Assembly (NCBI RefSeq): GCF_041435015.1
Contig: NZ_CP107989.1
Coordinates: 10,292,001 to 10,356,000 of the forward strand
Length of the DNA stretch: 64,000 bases
Source: Streptomyces canus
Lineage (GTDB): Bacteria; Actinomycetota; Actinomycetes; Streptomycetales; Streptomycetaceae
Direction of reading: 5' to 3'
In this document: in pieces, positions 8,626-17,887 of the stretch
Numbering within the stretch: the first letter of the stretch is position 1
Layout of the letters: each line of letters starts with the position of its first letter
The notes under the pieces: generated by a model
What the model was told of the DNA's origin: nothing
The model's database searches: none
What the model saw: the letters and a program-made list of their open reading frames with translations, nothing else
Program-made: the position numbers and the translations under genes

Positions 8626-9450
8626 TCAGCGGCCCCGGAACACGGGTGCCCTGCGCTCCTCGAAGGCCCGCCCGGCCTCCTGGGCGTCCTCCCCGATGCC
8701 CAGGCCCAGGAGGGTTACCTCGTTCTTCCAGACCTGGTCGAACGACGAGTCATAGGCGTCGTTGATCTGGCCCTTGACGTGTCCCAGGCCGATCGTCGGT
8801 CCTGCGGCCAGTCGGTGGGCGAAGTCCGCCGCGGCGCTGAGCAGTTGGTCGTCCGGGACGCACCGGTTGGCGAGGCCCCACTGCTCCGCCTGCCGCCCGC
8901 TCACCGGCTCGCCGAGCAGGGCGATCTCCTTCGCGCGGACCGGGCTCAGTGAACGCGCGAGCAGATACGCGCCACCGGCCTCGACGGGCAGCCCGCGCGT
9001 CACGAACACCTCGCAGAAGCTCGCCGACTCGGCGGCTATGACCAGGTCGCAGGCGAGCGCGAAGTTGCAGCCGAAGCCGTAGGCCGCGCCGTTCACGGCG
9101 GCGACGAAGGGCTTCTCGTTCTCCCAGACGTCGCGGATCAGCCGCCACCAGCCGTACCGACGGCCGTCCTCGCGGGCGATGTTGGCCTGGGCGCCACGCC
9201 GCCTCTCGGGCCTGATCTCGATGTGGTCCGCCTCGCTGAGGTCGGCGCCCGAGCAGAAGGCCCGGCCCGTGCCGGTGACCACCGCCGCGCGGATGGAGGG
9301 GTCGTCGCGCACCTCCGCGATCGCGGCGATGAGCGCGTTACGCAGCGATTTGTGCACGGCATTGCGCAGGTGCGGGCGGTTCAGCGTGATCCAGGCGATG
9401 CCGTCCGCGACCTTGAACTCCAGTCCGGCCTCGGAGAATTCGTCGAGCAT
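8626..9450 (-). CDS. Enoyl-CoA hydratase/isomerase family protein
   Basis: A 274-residue crotonase-fold protein that hydrates or isomerises 2-enoyl-CoA in beta-oxidation. The oxyanion-hole stretches are AFCSGADLSEAD and AAVNGAAYGFGCNFALACD. The position of the catalytic glutamate is filled in GLPVEAGGAYLL. The ATG at 9450 was chosen because family similarity begins there; the frame stays open upstream into a thiolase remnant. It appears to be the only intact gene in a minus-strand block whose other members (CaiB, SDR, DUF35, thiolase) are all fragments, so expression may be compromised. Confidence 0.85.
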   Translation of the reverse strand: MLDEFSEAGLEFKVADGIAWITLNRPHLRNAVHKSLRNALIAAIAEVRDDPSIRAAVVTGTGRAFCSGADLSEADHIEIRPERRRGAQANIAREDGRRYGWWRLIRDVWENEKPFVAAVNGAAYGFGCNFALACDLVIAAESASFCEVFVTRGLPVEAGGAYLLARSLSPVRAKEIALLGEPVSGRQAEQWGLANRCVPDDQLLSAAADFAHRLAAGPTIGLGHVKGQINDAYDSSFDQVWKNEVTLLGLGIGEDAQEAGRAFEERRAPVFRGR

Positions 9451-9484
9451 GGTGTACCGCCAATCCGGTAGTGGGTGCGATGGT

Positions 9485-10139
9485 TCAGAACTGGGACGGG
9501 GCGAGGGTGCCGGCGGCGCTGAACAGGCCCCGGATGCCCTGGACGAGACTGGTACGCACGCCCTCGACGGGTACGGCGGCATCCCCGCGCAACTGACGCA
9601 CTGCCCTGGATGGCGAACATGGCGTACATGCCGGCGTGCGTGTACAGCAGTCCGCCGCCGTTGGTGTTCATCGGCAGGGAGCCGCCGGGGCGGGTGGCCC
9701 CGCTCTCGATGAAGACGACGGCCTCGCCCCGTCCGACGCATCCGAGGTCCTCCACCCCGTAGAGGGGGATGCGCGCGTAGGCGTCGTAGACCATGAGTGG
9801 TCGACGTCGTCGGTGGTCAGCTCCGCCTCGCTCAGGACCGTGGCCGAGGCCTCCCGGAAACCGGCGAACGTGGTCAGATGCTCCATGGACGACGGGCCGG
9901 GGCCCTCGCTCGACTCGCCCGAGCCCAGGACGGTCCCCGGCGGATGGCGCAGGTCCAGGTCGGCGGCGCGCTCCGCGGACATCAGCACGAGGGCGCCGCC
10001 GCCGTCGGTGACGGGGGCAGCACTCCAGGGCGAGTGCGCCGACCATCGACTCCACGGCAAGGCCGATCGCCGACTTGTCCGGTACGACGCCGATCCGTTC
10101 TGACTCGGCCGCAGCGGCAATGACCACGGTGGATGTCAT
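9485..10139 (-). pseudogene. Broken SCP-x-type thiolase
   Basis: It starts at an ATG (10139) with MTSTVVIAAAAESERIG and after about 38 codons jumps straight to the family's middle region, APVTDGGGALVLMSAER, in another frame. Further pieces are SMEHLTTFAGFREA, MVYDAYARIPLYGVEDLG and GGSLPMNTNGGGLLYTHAGM. The end reads RQLRGDAAVPVEGVRTS up to a stop at 9485. Some 150 codons are deleted near the start, and at least two frameshifts follow. It is the counterpart of the intact thiolase at 2763-3908. Confidence 0.75.
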
Positions 10140-10425
10140 GGGCGTGCCCCTTCCCGGACCGAGTCCCCCCGCGGCGGCCGGGCGTGCCCGTTCCTCGGGC
10201 ACGGGCCGGAACTGCGGCAGAACGACCTCGCGCCGCTTTTCGAAGTGACCTCCACCGGGAGGCCTGTGCGGATGTGCTCGGGCGTCTGCGGGACGTCGAA
10301 GATGTTCGCCGTCAGTCGGGGGGCCTTCGTCGAGCTTGACGAAGGCGATGGCGTAGGGCGCGTCGCCCTCGTAGCCGGGCGACCGTATGTGGTTGATGAC
10401 GAAGGATGCTCGCGATACCGCCCTT
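10136..10425 (-). pseudogene. Broken DUF35 zinc-ribbon/OB-fold partner protein
   Basis: The OB-fold half of a DUF35 protein, the usual partner of SCP-x-type thiolases. Visible pieces in two frames are YEGDAPYAIAFVKLDEGP, then LTANIFDVPQTPEHIRTGLP, then FEKRREVVLPQFRPVP. The N-terminal zinc ribbon is missing. Its end overlaps the start of the thiolase remnant (ATGA), which preserves the original operon order of DUF35 followed by thiolase. Confidence 0.65.
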
Positions 10426-10429
10426 GGCC

Positions 10430-10560
10430 GCACCGCAGTTGGCCTGGCCGAAATTGCCGGAGAGGCCGCTGCCCGACGAGGTGTTGACCACGCGCGCGTC
10501 CACGAGCTCGTCCGTCTTGGCCCGGTTCCGCCATTGCGGCCCGCGGCCTGGGTCATGGCG
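10430..10560 (-). pseudogene. Short-chain dehydrogenase fragment
   Basis: About 40 codons with the SDR active-site region: RVVNTSSGSGLSGNFGQANC and GAAKGGI. This resembles the catalytic serine strand and the start of the (Y)xxxK helix, with cysteine where the family usually has the catalytic tyrosine. Both ends are missing. It is joined directly to the DUF35 fragment on one side and the CaiB fragment on the other. Confidence 0.55.
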
Positions 10561-10564
10561 AAGG

Positions 10565-10764
10565 TGCCATCATGAAGTCGCGGTCCGCGCGGGCGTTCTC
10601 GCGCCGCAGGCCGGAGACGACGAGACTGCGGCCGGGGTCGCCGCCTCGTACATCCTCGACCTTGATGACGTCCGTCCCCGGTCCGCGAACACGGCGCCCG
10701 CCGACGGGACGAATGTCCATGACGCCAGTTCGACGACGAGAACCCCCTGCAGGATGCCGGTCAT
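10565..10764 (-). pseudogene. N-terminal fragment of a CaiB/BaiF CoA-transferase
   Basis: From the ATG at 10764: MTGILQGVLVVELASWTFVP and SAGAVFADRG. After a frameshift it continues with TDVIKVEDVRGGDPGRSL and SGLRRENARADRDFMM. This is the start of a family III CoA-transferase, including the GADVIKVE motif. About 330 of roughly 400 residues are missing. A TACGGTA half-site lies about 55 bp upstream. Confidence 0.7.
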
Positions 10765-10817
10765 ACGGCACGTCGCCCCCAGTTCGGCGGTGCTTCCGCA
10801 ACTCAAACCGCATGCCT

Positions 10818-10824
10818 TACGGTA
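10818..10824. promoter_or_regulatory. TACGGTA half-site
   Basis: One well-preserved arm of the shared operator upstream of the CaiB fragment. The partner arm at the expected spacing is degenerate (TTCGACA). Weak on its own. Confidence 0.3.
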
Positions 10825-10873
10825 GCCAATTCGACATAGCTGGACAAGGCTCTTGCGTCGCCGACCTGTGAAG

Positions 10874-12011
10874 TCAGCCGTCGAGCCGCTCCACGACCGT
10901 CGCGTTCGCCAGGCCCCCGGCCTCGCACATCGTCTGCAGCCCCAGCCGGCGGCCGCCTGTCTCCAGCACGTCGAGGAGTGTGCACAGCAGCCGGGCCCCG
11001 GACGCGCCCAGCGGATGGCCGAGTGCGATGGCGCCGCCGTGCGGGTTCAGGCGCCGCGGGTCCGCGCCCGTCTCGGCGAGCCAGGCAAGGCGGACGCTGG
11101 CGAAGGCTTCGTTCACCTCGAAGGCGTCGATGTCGTCCACCGTCAGGCCCGTGCGCCGCAGCGCCTTGAGAGTGGCGGGGCCGTCAGCATCAGGACCGGG
11201 TCGTCACCCACGACGACCGACGAGCGGATACGGGCCCGTGGCCGCAGCCGTCGCTGATCTGAGAGGAGTTGCCCGCCGCGACACGCCAGTCGATCTGGGG
11301 GAAGCGCCGGGTGTACGCCTCGTCCCGGAACGCGGGACGCAGCCCCGCGAGCTTGTGCACGTCGGTGTCGGTGCGGATCCCGTCGTCCCGGTGACCGCCG
11401 GCGCGCTCCGGTCGACGGTGACGGGCACGACGCTGAGGCCCAGGCGTCCGGCTCGGCGCGCCTCGGCCGCCAGTTCGTGGGAACGCACGGCGAACTCGTC
11501 GAGCGCGCTGCGGCCGATGTCCCACTTCGCCGCCACCAGCTCCGCCGCGATGCCCTGCGGTACCAGGCCGCCGCCGTACCGAGCGGCCACCGAGGCTCCG
11601 TACGGGTCGGCCCCGGCCTGGTTGGTGAACATCGGCACTCTGCTCATCGACTCGATGCCGCAGGGATGACCAGGTCGTACGCCCCGGAGACGATGCCCTG
11701 GGCGGCGAAGGCCACCGCCTGCTGGCTCGAACTGCACTGCCGGTCCACCGTGGTCGCCGGAACCGACTCTGGGAAACCCGCCGCGAGGACCGCGCCGCGG
11801 GTGACGTTCGCGCTCTGCTCCCCGACCTGGGTGACGCAGCCGCCGATCACGTCGTCGACCGCACCGGGATCGATCCCGGTGGCCTGGACCATCCCGCCGA
11901 GCACCTGGGCCAGCAGCTCGACGGGATGGAGCTGTGAAAAGGCGCCTCCTGCCCTGCCCGCACCAGGGGGCTGCGGACCGCCTCGATCACGACCGCCTCA
12001 CGTGCGCTCAT
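10874..12011 (-). pseudogene. Acetyl-CoA acetyltransferase (thiolase II) with several frameshifts
   Basis: All parts of a classical thiolase are present but distributed over frames. The start is MSAREAVVIEAVRSPLVRAG (ATG 12011), then VELLAQVLGGMVQATGIDPG with the nucleophile region RQCSSSQQAV. Next come SMSRVPMFTNQAG and DAFEVNEAFASVRLAW, then ALGHPLGASGARL with the catalytic histidine, and MCEAGGLAN with the second cysteine. At least three frame changes are needed. The ATG overlaps the stop of the upstream acyl-CoA dehydrogenase (ATGA). Key catalytic residues are intact, so recent inactivation or assembly errors are both possible. Confidence 0.78.
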
Positions 12012-12949
12012 GCCGGCACCAGCTCCAGTGCGCGGGCGAGCCAGGCCCGGTGCTCGGTGGCGTTTCCGTACAGCACTTCGAGGGTCTTGGCCCGCCGCAG
12101 ATACAGGTGGGCGGGGTGCTCCCAGGTGAAGCCGATGCCGCCGAGCACCTGGACCAGGGTCTCGGCCGTCCCGGGCGCTGCCTTGGAGCAGTGGGCCTTG
12201 ACGACGGAGGCGACCTCCGCGAGGTCGGCACCGTCGCGGCCCCGGGCCGACACCACGCCCTCCGCGATCTCCGCGGCGCCGCCGACCGCCGCCCGCATCT
12301 GCTCCACCGCCACCAGAGAGTCCGCCAGGAGGTGTTTCACCGCCTGGAATCCGTCGATGGGCCTGCCGAACTGCTCACGGTCCAGGGCGTACTCCACGGC
12401 GGTCTCCAGGCATCTGCCGGCCACCCCGAGGAGTTCCGCACACGCCAGGACCGCGGCAACGTACAGCGTGAGCGAGAGCCCGGCTCCGAAGTCCTTGTCC
12501 AGCAACTGACCTTTCACATCGGTCAGTTCGACCCGGTACTGCTTGCGCGTACGGTCCAGCACGGTGAGCGGACGCAGCTCGACGCCCTCCGCGCGGGGGT
12601 CCACGGCGAACACCTGGACCCGCTCGCCCCGCACGGCCGTCACGAGCAGGACATCAGCGATGTGCGCGTCCAGCACATGCGTCTTCGCCCCGCTCAGCCG
12701 CCCTCCGGCGGCGTCGTCCGAGACGGTCGTCCGAGCGCCGTGCACGTCGTCCGACGCGAGCGTGGCGACGCAGGCGCCGCGGCCGCCGTGCTCCTCGCTC
12801 CACGCGGGGGCGGGCCACTTGCCGCCGGCCGTGGTGCGCTGCCAGGCGCAGCGTGCCTCCCAGGAGCCGGCATCGTCGCCCCACTTCTCGCGGAACCGCG
12901 GCACCTCCGCGTCCAGGAACGACCTGAGTTCTTGAAGCAGTTGCTCCAT
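12008..12949 (-). CDS. Shortened acyl-CoA dehydrogenase
   Basis: A 313-residue acyl-CoA dehydrogenase-like protein. Its C-terminal domain is well preserved (YALDREQFGRPIDGFQAVKH, LGGIGFTWEHPAHLYLRR). The segment between SEEHGGRGACVA and GRLSGAKTHVLDAHIAD is about 50-60 residues shorter than in typical members, and the middle flavin-binding strand motifs are not recognisable there. The ATG at 12949 follows a strong GGAGGAGGA site and overlaps the stop of the DUF2889 gene by one base. It may be an in-frame deletion product without FAD binding, or a structural partner of another dehydrogenase. Confidence 0.75.
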   Translation of the reverse strand: MEQLLQELRSFLDAEVPRFREKWGDDAGSWEARCAWQRTTAGGKWPAPAWSEEHGGRGACVATLASDDVHGARTTVSDDAAGGRLSGAKTHVLDAHIADVLLVTAVRGERVQVFAVDPRAEGVELRPLTVLDRTRKQYRVELTDVKGQLLDKDFGAGLSLTLYVAAVLACAELLGVAGRCLETAVEYALDREQFGRPIDGFQAVKHLLADSLVAVEQMRAAVGGAAEIAEGVVSARGRDGADLAEVASVVKAHCSKAAPGTAETLVQVLGGIGFTWEHPAHLYLRRAKTLEVLYGNATEHRAWLARALELVPA

Positions 12950-13950
12950 CAGTCTCCTCCTCCCGCGATACGGGCGCCGAGCGGTTCCACGAACCTGAGG
13001 AAGCGCAGGACGTCCGACAGGTGGGTGCAGCCGAGGGTGCCGGGCAGGCGTGCCTTGACCTCGCTGTCCGCGGCACGCAGGGACGTGCCCAGCAGGGCAT
13101 GGACGTTGCCCGACGCGAGCGGGCACTCCGGGAACGGCAGGGCCCGCGGGGTCACGGTGATCGCCGAGAGCACGAGCGAGTCCCGGTCGGCCACGGCGTG
13201 CAGCTCGTACTCGTGCAGGGAGCCCTCGCGCCCGTCACGATCCACGTGGCTGTCCCTGAAGTACTCGTAGATGGCCAACTCCTGTCCTTGCGCGGTGACT
13301 TCGAGGATGCGGCGCCTGTGCATGGAGCTGGACCGTGAGGGGTGTTCGAGATGGAAGTCGGCGGGGTGGTCGAGCATCGCGGGGAAGTCGGGGGCCTCGG
13401 GCGTCCGGCTCAGGAGGTGGCCGCCGGTCTGTGACAGGCGGTGCGCGGTGCCGTCCGCGGCCCAGCCCGTGCAGACGCCGACCAGGGGCGTGGGCCGCGG
13501 ACGGGGTGGTTCGCCCAGCTCCGCGATCCTGCCGTAGCCCGAGACCAGTCGCACCGTCGGCAGGTCGTCGAGGAGGGCGGCGTCGAGCGAGTCGGGCGGC
13601 AGCCCCGCGTCCGTGAGCGCCCGGAGCCTGGCGCGGAATCCGCTGACGGCGGGGTGGCCGGTCACGGCTTCGACGACGGATCGCGGAAGCGGCGCCGTCA
13701 GCCGGGAGAGCACGGACCCGTTGTCGAGTACGGCGCTCAGGCGCGCGGACGCCGTTTCCGTGAGGCGGCCGTGTCCATCCACGACGGCGTCGCGCGCGGC
13801 AGCCCGCACGAGGAGGTCGTGGTCCCAGGTCGGATGTGGGGTCACCTGGAGGTCGGACGTGCGCCGCGCCGACGACGGCCGACGTGCGGGCAGCCGCGCG
13901 GCGACCCCGAGCAGGGCGGGCGGCGTACTGCCCGCGGTCAGCTGCACCAT
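12949..13950 (-). CDS. DUF2889 family protein
   Basis: A 333-residue protein whose C-terminal half carries the DUF2889 pattern: MHRRRILEVTAQGQELAIYE, then YELHAVADRDSLVLSAITV and LGCTHLSDVLRFL. Members are common near acyl-CoA ligases and steroid or aromatic catabolism genes, but no biochemical role is established. It is the second gene of a four-gene operon in a row of overlapping or close genes: MFS remnant, LLM oxidoreductase, DUF2889, acyl-CoA dehydrogenase. The N-terminal 170 residues show no recognisable domain. Confidence 0.7.
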   Translation of the reverse strand: MVQLTAGSTPPALLGVAARLPARRPSSARRTSDLQVTPHPTWDHDLLVRAAARDAVVDGHGRLTETASARLSAVLDNGSVLSRLTAPLPRSVVEAVTGHPAVSGFRARLRALTDAGLPPDSLDAALLDDLPTVRLVSGYGRIAELGEPPRPRPTPLVGVCTGWAADGTAHRLSQTGGHLLSRTPEAPDFPAMLDHPADFHLEHPSRSSSMHRRRILEVTAQGQELAIYEYFRDSHVDRDGREGSLHEYELHAVADRDSLVLSAITVTPRALPFPECPLASGNVHALLGTSLRAADSEVKARLPGTLGCTHLSDVLRFLRFVEPLGARIAGGGD

Positions 13951-13996
13951 GGATTCATCACCTTCTGTATGGAACTTCCAGTACGGCTGCGGCCGT

Positions 13997-15031
13997 TCAC
14001 ATCAGACGGCGCAGGATCTCGACCGTTTCGGCCGGTCCGGCGCCGCCGATCACCGTGATGTCGAGCGTGCTGACTCCCGACTCGGCGAAGGCCGCCAGCC
14101 GCTCGGCGATCCAGGACTCGGGGCCGACGAGGTTGCCGAGGGACAGCCACTCAGCGGGCACGGCGGCAGCGGCCTCGGCGCGTCGCCCGGCCAGGAAGTG
14201 GTCCTGGATCTCGGCGGCCTCGCGCTCCCAGCCCATGCGGCGGGCCAGTGCGTTGTAGTAGTTCGACTGCCGTGAGCCCATTCCGCCCACGTACAACGCG
14301 ATCCGGGAGCGGGCGGGGGCCAGGAGCCGGTCGGCGTCGAGGCCCTCGCCGACGGCCACGTCGACGTGTGCCACCACGTCCAGTGCACCGAGTACGGGAT
14401 CCCTGCGTTTGGTACCGTCCCTCAGCGCGTCGCCGAAGGCCCGGTCGGAGCGCTCGGGCACGAAGAAGAAGGGCAGCCAGCCGTCGGCCGTCTCGGCGGC
14501 CGCGGTGACCGACCGGTCGCCGCGCGCCGCCCAGTACACCGGGACCGCGGGACGGACCGGCTGGTTGACGAGCTTCAGCGGTCTGCCGCGCTCGGTCAGC
14601 GGGACGGTGACGGTGCGGCCCTCATAGCGCAGAGGCTCGCGCCGCCACACCATGCGGCAGACGTCGATGGTCTCGCGGATCCGGGTGAGCGGCCGGTCGT
14701 AGCCGACCCCGTGGAAGCCCTCGACGACCTGCGGTCCGGACGAGCCGAGGCCGAGCGAGAACCGGCCGCCGCTGAGGTGGTCGCAGCCCGCGGCCGTCAT
14801 CGCGAGCAGGGCGGGGCTGCGGCTGAACACGTTGAGAATCGCCGTACCGAGCCGGATACCCCCAGTGTGCGCGGCGAGGAACCCGATCGCGGACACGGCG
14901 TCGAAACTGTAACCCTCCTGGATCCACAGGCCGTCGACGCCCGCTGACTCCAGCGCGCGGATCTCGGGCAGCAGGGCTACGACGTCCTGTGTGTAGTCCA
15001 GGGTCACCGACAGGTCCATGGTGCGGCTCAT
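13997..15031 (-). CDS. LLM-class F420-dependent oxidoreductase
   Basis: A 344-residue luciferase-like TIM-barrel oxidoreductase that probably uses F420 or FMN for hydride transfer or monooxygenation. Features are the N-terminal MDLSVTLDYT strand, GVDGLWIQEGYSFDAVSAIG, the GTAILNVFSRSPALLAMTA strand, GRFSLGLGSSGPQVVEGFHG and the conserved VPVYWAARGDRSVTAAAE stretch. The ATG at 15031 has an AGGAG site and overlaps the end of the MFS gene. In actinobacterial catabolic islands such proteins often act on CoA esters or oxygenated intermediates. The substrate here is unknown. Confidence 0.85.
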   Translation of the reverse strand: MSRTMDLSVTLDYTQDVVALLPEIRALESAGVDGLWIQEGYSFDAVSAIGFLAAHTGGIRLGTAILNVFSRSPALLAMTAAGCDHLSGGRFSLGLGSSGPQVVEGFHGVGYDRPLTRIRETIDVCRMVWRREPLRYEGRTVTVPLTERGRPLKLVNQPVRPAVPVYWAARGDRSVTAAAETADGWLPFFFVPERSDRAFGDALRDGTKRRDPVLGALDVVAHVDVAVGEGLDADRLLAPARSRIALYVGGMGSRQSNYYNALARRMGWEREAAEIQDHFLAGRRAEAAAAVPAEWLSLGNLVGPESWIAERLAAFAESGVSTLDITVIGGAGPAETVEILRRLM

Positions 15032-15756
15032 TTCTCCGACAACTCCTCTCTGAGGACGACGACCTCCGGGTCCGGCAGGGTCTCCTCCGCCGGACGGACG
15101 AGCACGAGGAACCGCAGGATCAGCAGGGTCACCAGAGAGCACATGGCAGCCGCCGCGAAAGCGGACCGGTAGCCGCCGACAGCGGCGGCGATGCCTCCGA
15201 CGAACTGCCCGCCGGATCCGGTCGCGATGTCGAAGAACATCGTGAACGTGAAGGGGCGCGCGGACGTTCGTCGTCGGAGACAGGTTGAACGTCAGGGCCG
15301 GCAGCCCCGGGCGCTGGAACGCGATACCGGTGCCCAGCGGCACGAGGCTCACGTAGATGCCCCAGACCGCCGGAGTGACGGCGGAACCGGTCATGCCGAG
15401 GCAGATCAGCACGGTCGCCGTCCATCCGGTCCTGGCCGGTCCCATACGGTCCGGGACGTTGCCGCCGCCGATGCACACCAGGAGGACGACCACCGCGTAG
15501 TAACAGGAAGAGCCGCTGCGTGCCCGACGCGCGCAGGTCGTCGACGAACAGGGTGCGCCGGGGCACGAACGGGCGGATGGCGATTGATGCCATGGCCATG
15601 ACGCCTCCGACAATCCCGACGGCGAGATCCGTGCCGTGCAGTCGGTCCATTCCGCGAGCGAAGAAGAAGCACAGCACCGCAAGAAAGCCCGATGAAGCTT
15701 CCCCAGAGCAGCCTGGGAGGCGTCGCCTCCATCGCTGTCCTGTCACCACGCTTCAT
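15028..15756 (-). pseudogene. Broken major-facilitator transporter
   Basis: Pieces of a multi-spanning transporter in different frames: an N-terminal LLWGSFIGLSCGAVLL, then GIVGGVMAMASIAIRPFVPR, SYYAVVVLLVCIGGGNVP and AVWGIYVSLVPLGTGIAF. The last is FVGGIAAAVGGYRSAFAAAA with LVTLLILRFLVLVRP, up to a stop at 15028. The total is only about 240 codons against the usual 400 or more, so at least one large deletion and three or more frameshifts have occurred. It is the first gene downstream of operator site 3 and was probably the uptake system for the pathway. Confidence 0.7.
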
Positions 15757-15796
15757 GCGAGCTCGCGCTGACTGTCCGCATCCTTGCAGGAAATTA

Positions 15797-15815
15797 TACC
15801 GTAAGCAATACGGTA
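15797..15815. promoter_or_regulatory. TACNGTA-type operator (site 3), best match
   Basis: TACCGTA, AGCAA, TACGGTA: perfect 7-bp arms, extended to 8 bp by A and T on the outside. It lies in the 146-bp divergent region between the MFS/LLM/DUF2889/dehydrogenase operon (minus) and the VOC-domain gene (plus), and could control both. Confidence 0.68.
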
Positions 15816-15901
15816 TGCTATTTGATTGATGATGGCAGCCACCGTGCGTCACATCAACGCCCCATGTCAGCAATCGATCCCAGCGCTTCAAGGAGAGGCC
15901 G

Positions 15902-16816
15902 ATGAACGCTGCACCGATCGTGGGAACTCCGGTGGTACGACCCGGGCACTTCCATCGACTGGGCATTGCATGCGAGCCCCGCCAGCACATGGACGCGTGG
16001 CTGCGCCGCGTGCTCGGGGCCCGGCCGCTCCAGGCACGGACGCGTCAGGTGCACGGCCTCCCGATAGGCACCCCGGACGGCAACCACTGGCAGGAGTCGG
16101 GTGTCGACATTCAGCTCCTGTGGCTCGGCCAGGACCCCGTCGCGCTGTTCACGGCGACGGACGCCTCGGGGCCGCTGGGACGCTACGTAGCGCGCTACGG
16201 CCCCGGGCTGCACTCGGTCGCCTGGACGATCGACGACCTGTGGGCGGCGGAGACGCTGCTGCGGCGCAGGAACGTACGGATCACCGGGGCCGATGTGCCG
16301 GGGCGGCACTTCTTCATGCATCCGGCGGACACATCGGGGCTCTTGGTCGAGTGGACGGACAGCGAGTTCGTCGACGACCCACGCGACGGCGGGCCGACGG
16401 TCCCCGGCCGGCCGGGACTCGTCGACGTACAGGGTGTCGCATGGCTGACGGTGACCGTGCGCGACGCCCGAAAGAGCGCGGAGCTGCTCGCCTCGCTCAT
16501 GGAGACGGCACCGGCTCCGGGACACCCGGTCGGACAACACGAGGACTCCGTCGATCTACGCATCGGCGACGTGAGGGTACGCCTCGTGTCACCCCTCAGC
16601 GGCCGCAGTCGGTACGCCGAGGCGCTGGAGCGGCATGGCGAGCGGCTGCACGGCGTGTGCCTCGTGGTGGACGAACTCGACACCGCACTGGGACAGTTGG
16701 AGGACGAGGGCGTGACGGTCGTCGAGCGTGCGGGGCCTCAGGCGTGGACGGATCCTGCGAGCACGCTCGGCCTGCCGCTGGAGTGGATCGACCGGCGGGC
16801 CCTGCCGGCCGGATGA
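15902..16816 (+). CDS. Two-domain VOC (glyoxalase/dioxygenase-fold) protein
   Basis: A 304-residue protein with two vicinal-oxygen-chelate modules. The first carries likely metal ligands in FHRLGIACE, GPGLHSVAW and TSGLLVEW. The second is recognisable from VAWLTVTVRDARKSAELL, HGVCLVVDELDTAL and LGLPLEWI. This resembles ring-cleavage dioxygenase-like or epimerase-like VOC proteins rather than resistance proteins. The ATG has an AAGGAGAGG site. Placement opposite a catabolic operon across a shared operator suggests a role in the same pathway. Confidence 0.8.
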   Translation: MNAAPIVGTPVVRPGHFHRLGIACEPRQHMDAWLRRVLGARPLQARTRQVHGLPIGTPDGNHWQESGVDIQLLWLGQDPVALFTATDASGPLGRYVARYGPGLHSVAWTIDDLWAAETLLRRRNVRITGADVPGRHFFMHPADTSGLLVEWTDSEFVDDPRDGGPTVPGRPGLVDVQGVAWLTVTVRDARKSAELLASLMETAPAPGHPVGQHEDSVDLRIGDVRVRLVSPLSGRSRYAEALERHGERLHGVCLVVDELDTALGQLEDEGVTVVERAGPQAWTDPASTLGLPLEWIDRRALPAG

Positions 16817-16822
16817 GCGCGC

Positions 16823-17185
16823 TCACCCGGTGCGGAGCCTGATCTCGTCCACCAGGCCCCACTCCAGGGCGCGTCGGGCACGGGCCAGGAAGGCGGTGCG
16901 CCACCGCCCGGCCCGGCGATGATCCGGACCGTGCCGCCCGCGCCGGGGATCAGCCCCATCGCGATCTCGGGCAGCCGGACGCGGATGTCGGGATCGGCCG
17001 GCACCAGGGAGGCGAAGGACGGCACTTCGATCCCCGCGCCGATGCACGTCCGGACAACCGGGCCAGGAGTGCGGCGGTGCTCCCGGCGGTACCCATCGCA
17101 TGCGTGCGGAACGGGTCGGGCCCGGTGTCGAACTCGGCCAGGTCGCCTCCGCTGCAGAAGTCCCCGCCCGCTGCCGCCCGGGCCC
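16823..17185 (-). pseudogene. Enoyl-CoA hydratase remnant
   Basis: Fragments of a crotonase-fold protein in shifted frames: a substrate-loop stretch before 17085, then CIGAGIEVPSFASLVPADPD and RLPEIAMGLIPGAGGT (the catalytic-glutamate region). The end is RALEWGLVDEIRL with a stop at 16823. Both ends are incomplete. It is convergent with the VOC gene, and the cupin gene begins just upstream of it. Confidence 0.65.
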
Positions 17186-17210
17186 CAAACCACGAGAGGG
17201 TCTATTAGCG

Positions 17211-17666
17211 ATGATGGACACCACAGCCGGCGATATCCCTGCTCCGGAACCGAGCGATGACACTGAAAAGCACTATGGGCACATCCCCGATCGGAAGGCC
17301 TGGGATATCGCTCTGGGTGGCGACGTCAGCACCGATCTCGACTTTCAGGTGTTCACAGGTGGGCGCGCACCCGAGGCTAAGAGGGTCGAGGCCCTTGTCC
17401 GAACGCCGGAAGTGGGTCTGTACCGGGCGCGCTACCGGGCGGGAGGCGGCGAGAACGGGTTGCACTCTCACCCCGGCGACTCAATCTGGATGGTACTGGC
17501 GGGCTCTGTGCGGTTCTACGCCGAAAAGTCCAGGCTAATCGCCGACCTCGGACCGGGCGGCGGCGTCATGATTCCTTCAGGCGCGACTTACCGATTCCAA
17601 TGCACCCAGGATAGCGAAGTCGTCCGGTTCGCGGGCCCGCCACCGCCGCCAAGAGCACAAGCTTAG
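17211..17666 (+). CDS. Small cupin-domain protein
   Basis: A 151-residue protein with one cupin beta-barrel: LYRARYRAGGGENGLHSHPG supplies the metal-binding histidines and DSIWMVLAGSVRFY the second part of motif 1. PGGGVMIPSGATYRF forms motif 2. Such proteins are metal-dependent isomerases, dioxygenases or binding proteins; the exact role is unknown. Two ATGs (17211, 17214) follow a GAGAGGG site. GC content is lower than in the neighbouring genes, which suggests separate acquisition. Confidence 0.75.
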   Translation: MMDTTAGDIPAPEPSDDTEKHYGHIPDRKAWDIALGGDVSTDLDFQVFTGGRAPEAKRVEALVRTPEVGLYRARYRAGGGENGLHSHPGDSIWMVLAGSVRFYAEKSRLIADLGPGGGVMIPSGATYRFQCTQDSEVVRFAGPPPPPRAQA

Positions 17667-17887
17667 AGCGTTCTTCATCCGCGAAGCAGACTCGAAGGCC
17701 GAGGATCGGGGCGATCAGAGCTGACGAGCCTTCAACGCAACATCCGCTCACTCGCGAATTTCTTCTTGCTGATGAGTTGTTGTGGAACGGTGTTGGTGTC
17801 GGCGGCAGTGGGTTGTCGGTGCACCTTGGTTCCCGTCGGCTCATTGAACCCTTCTCGGTAACGTCTCGTGACGGTTCGTGATCTTCG

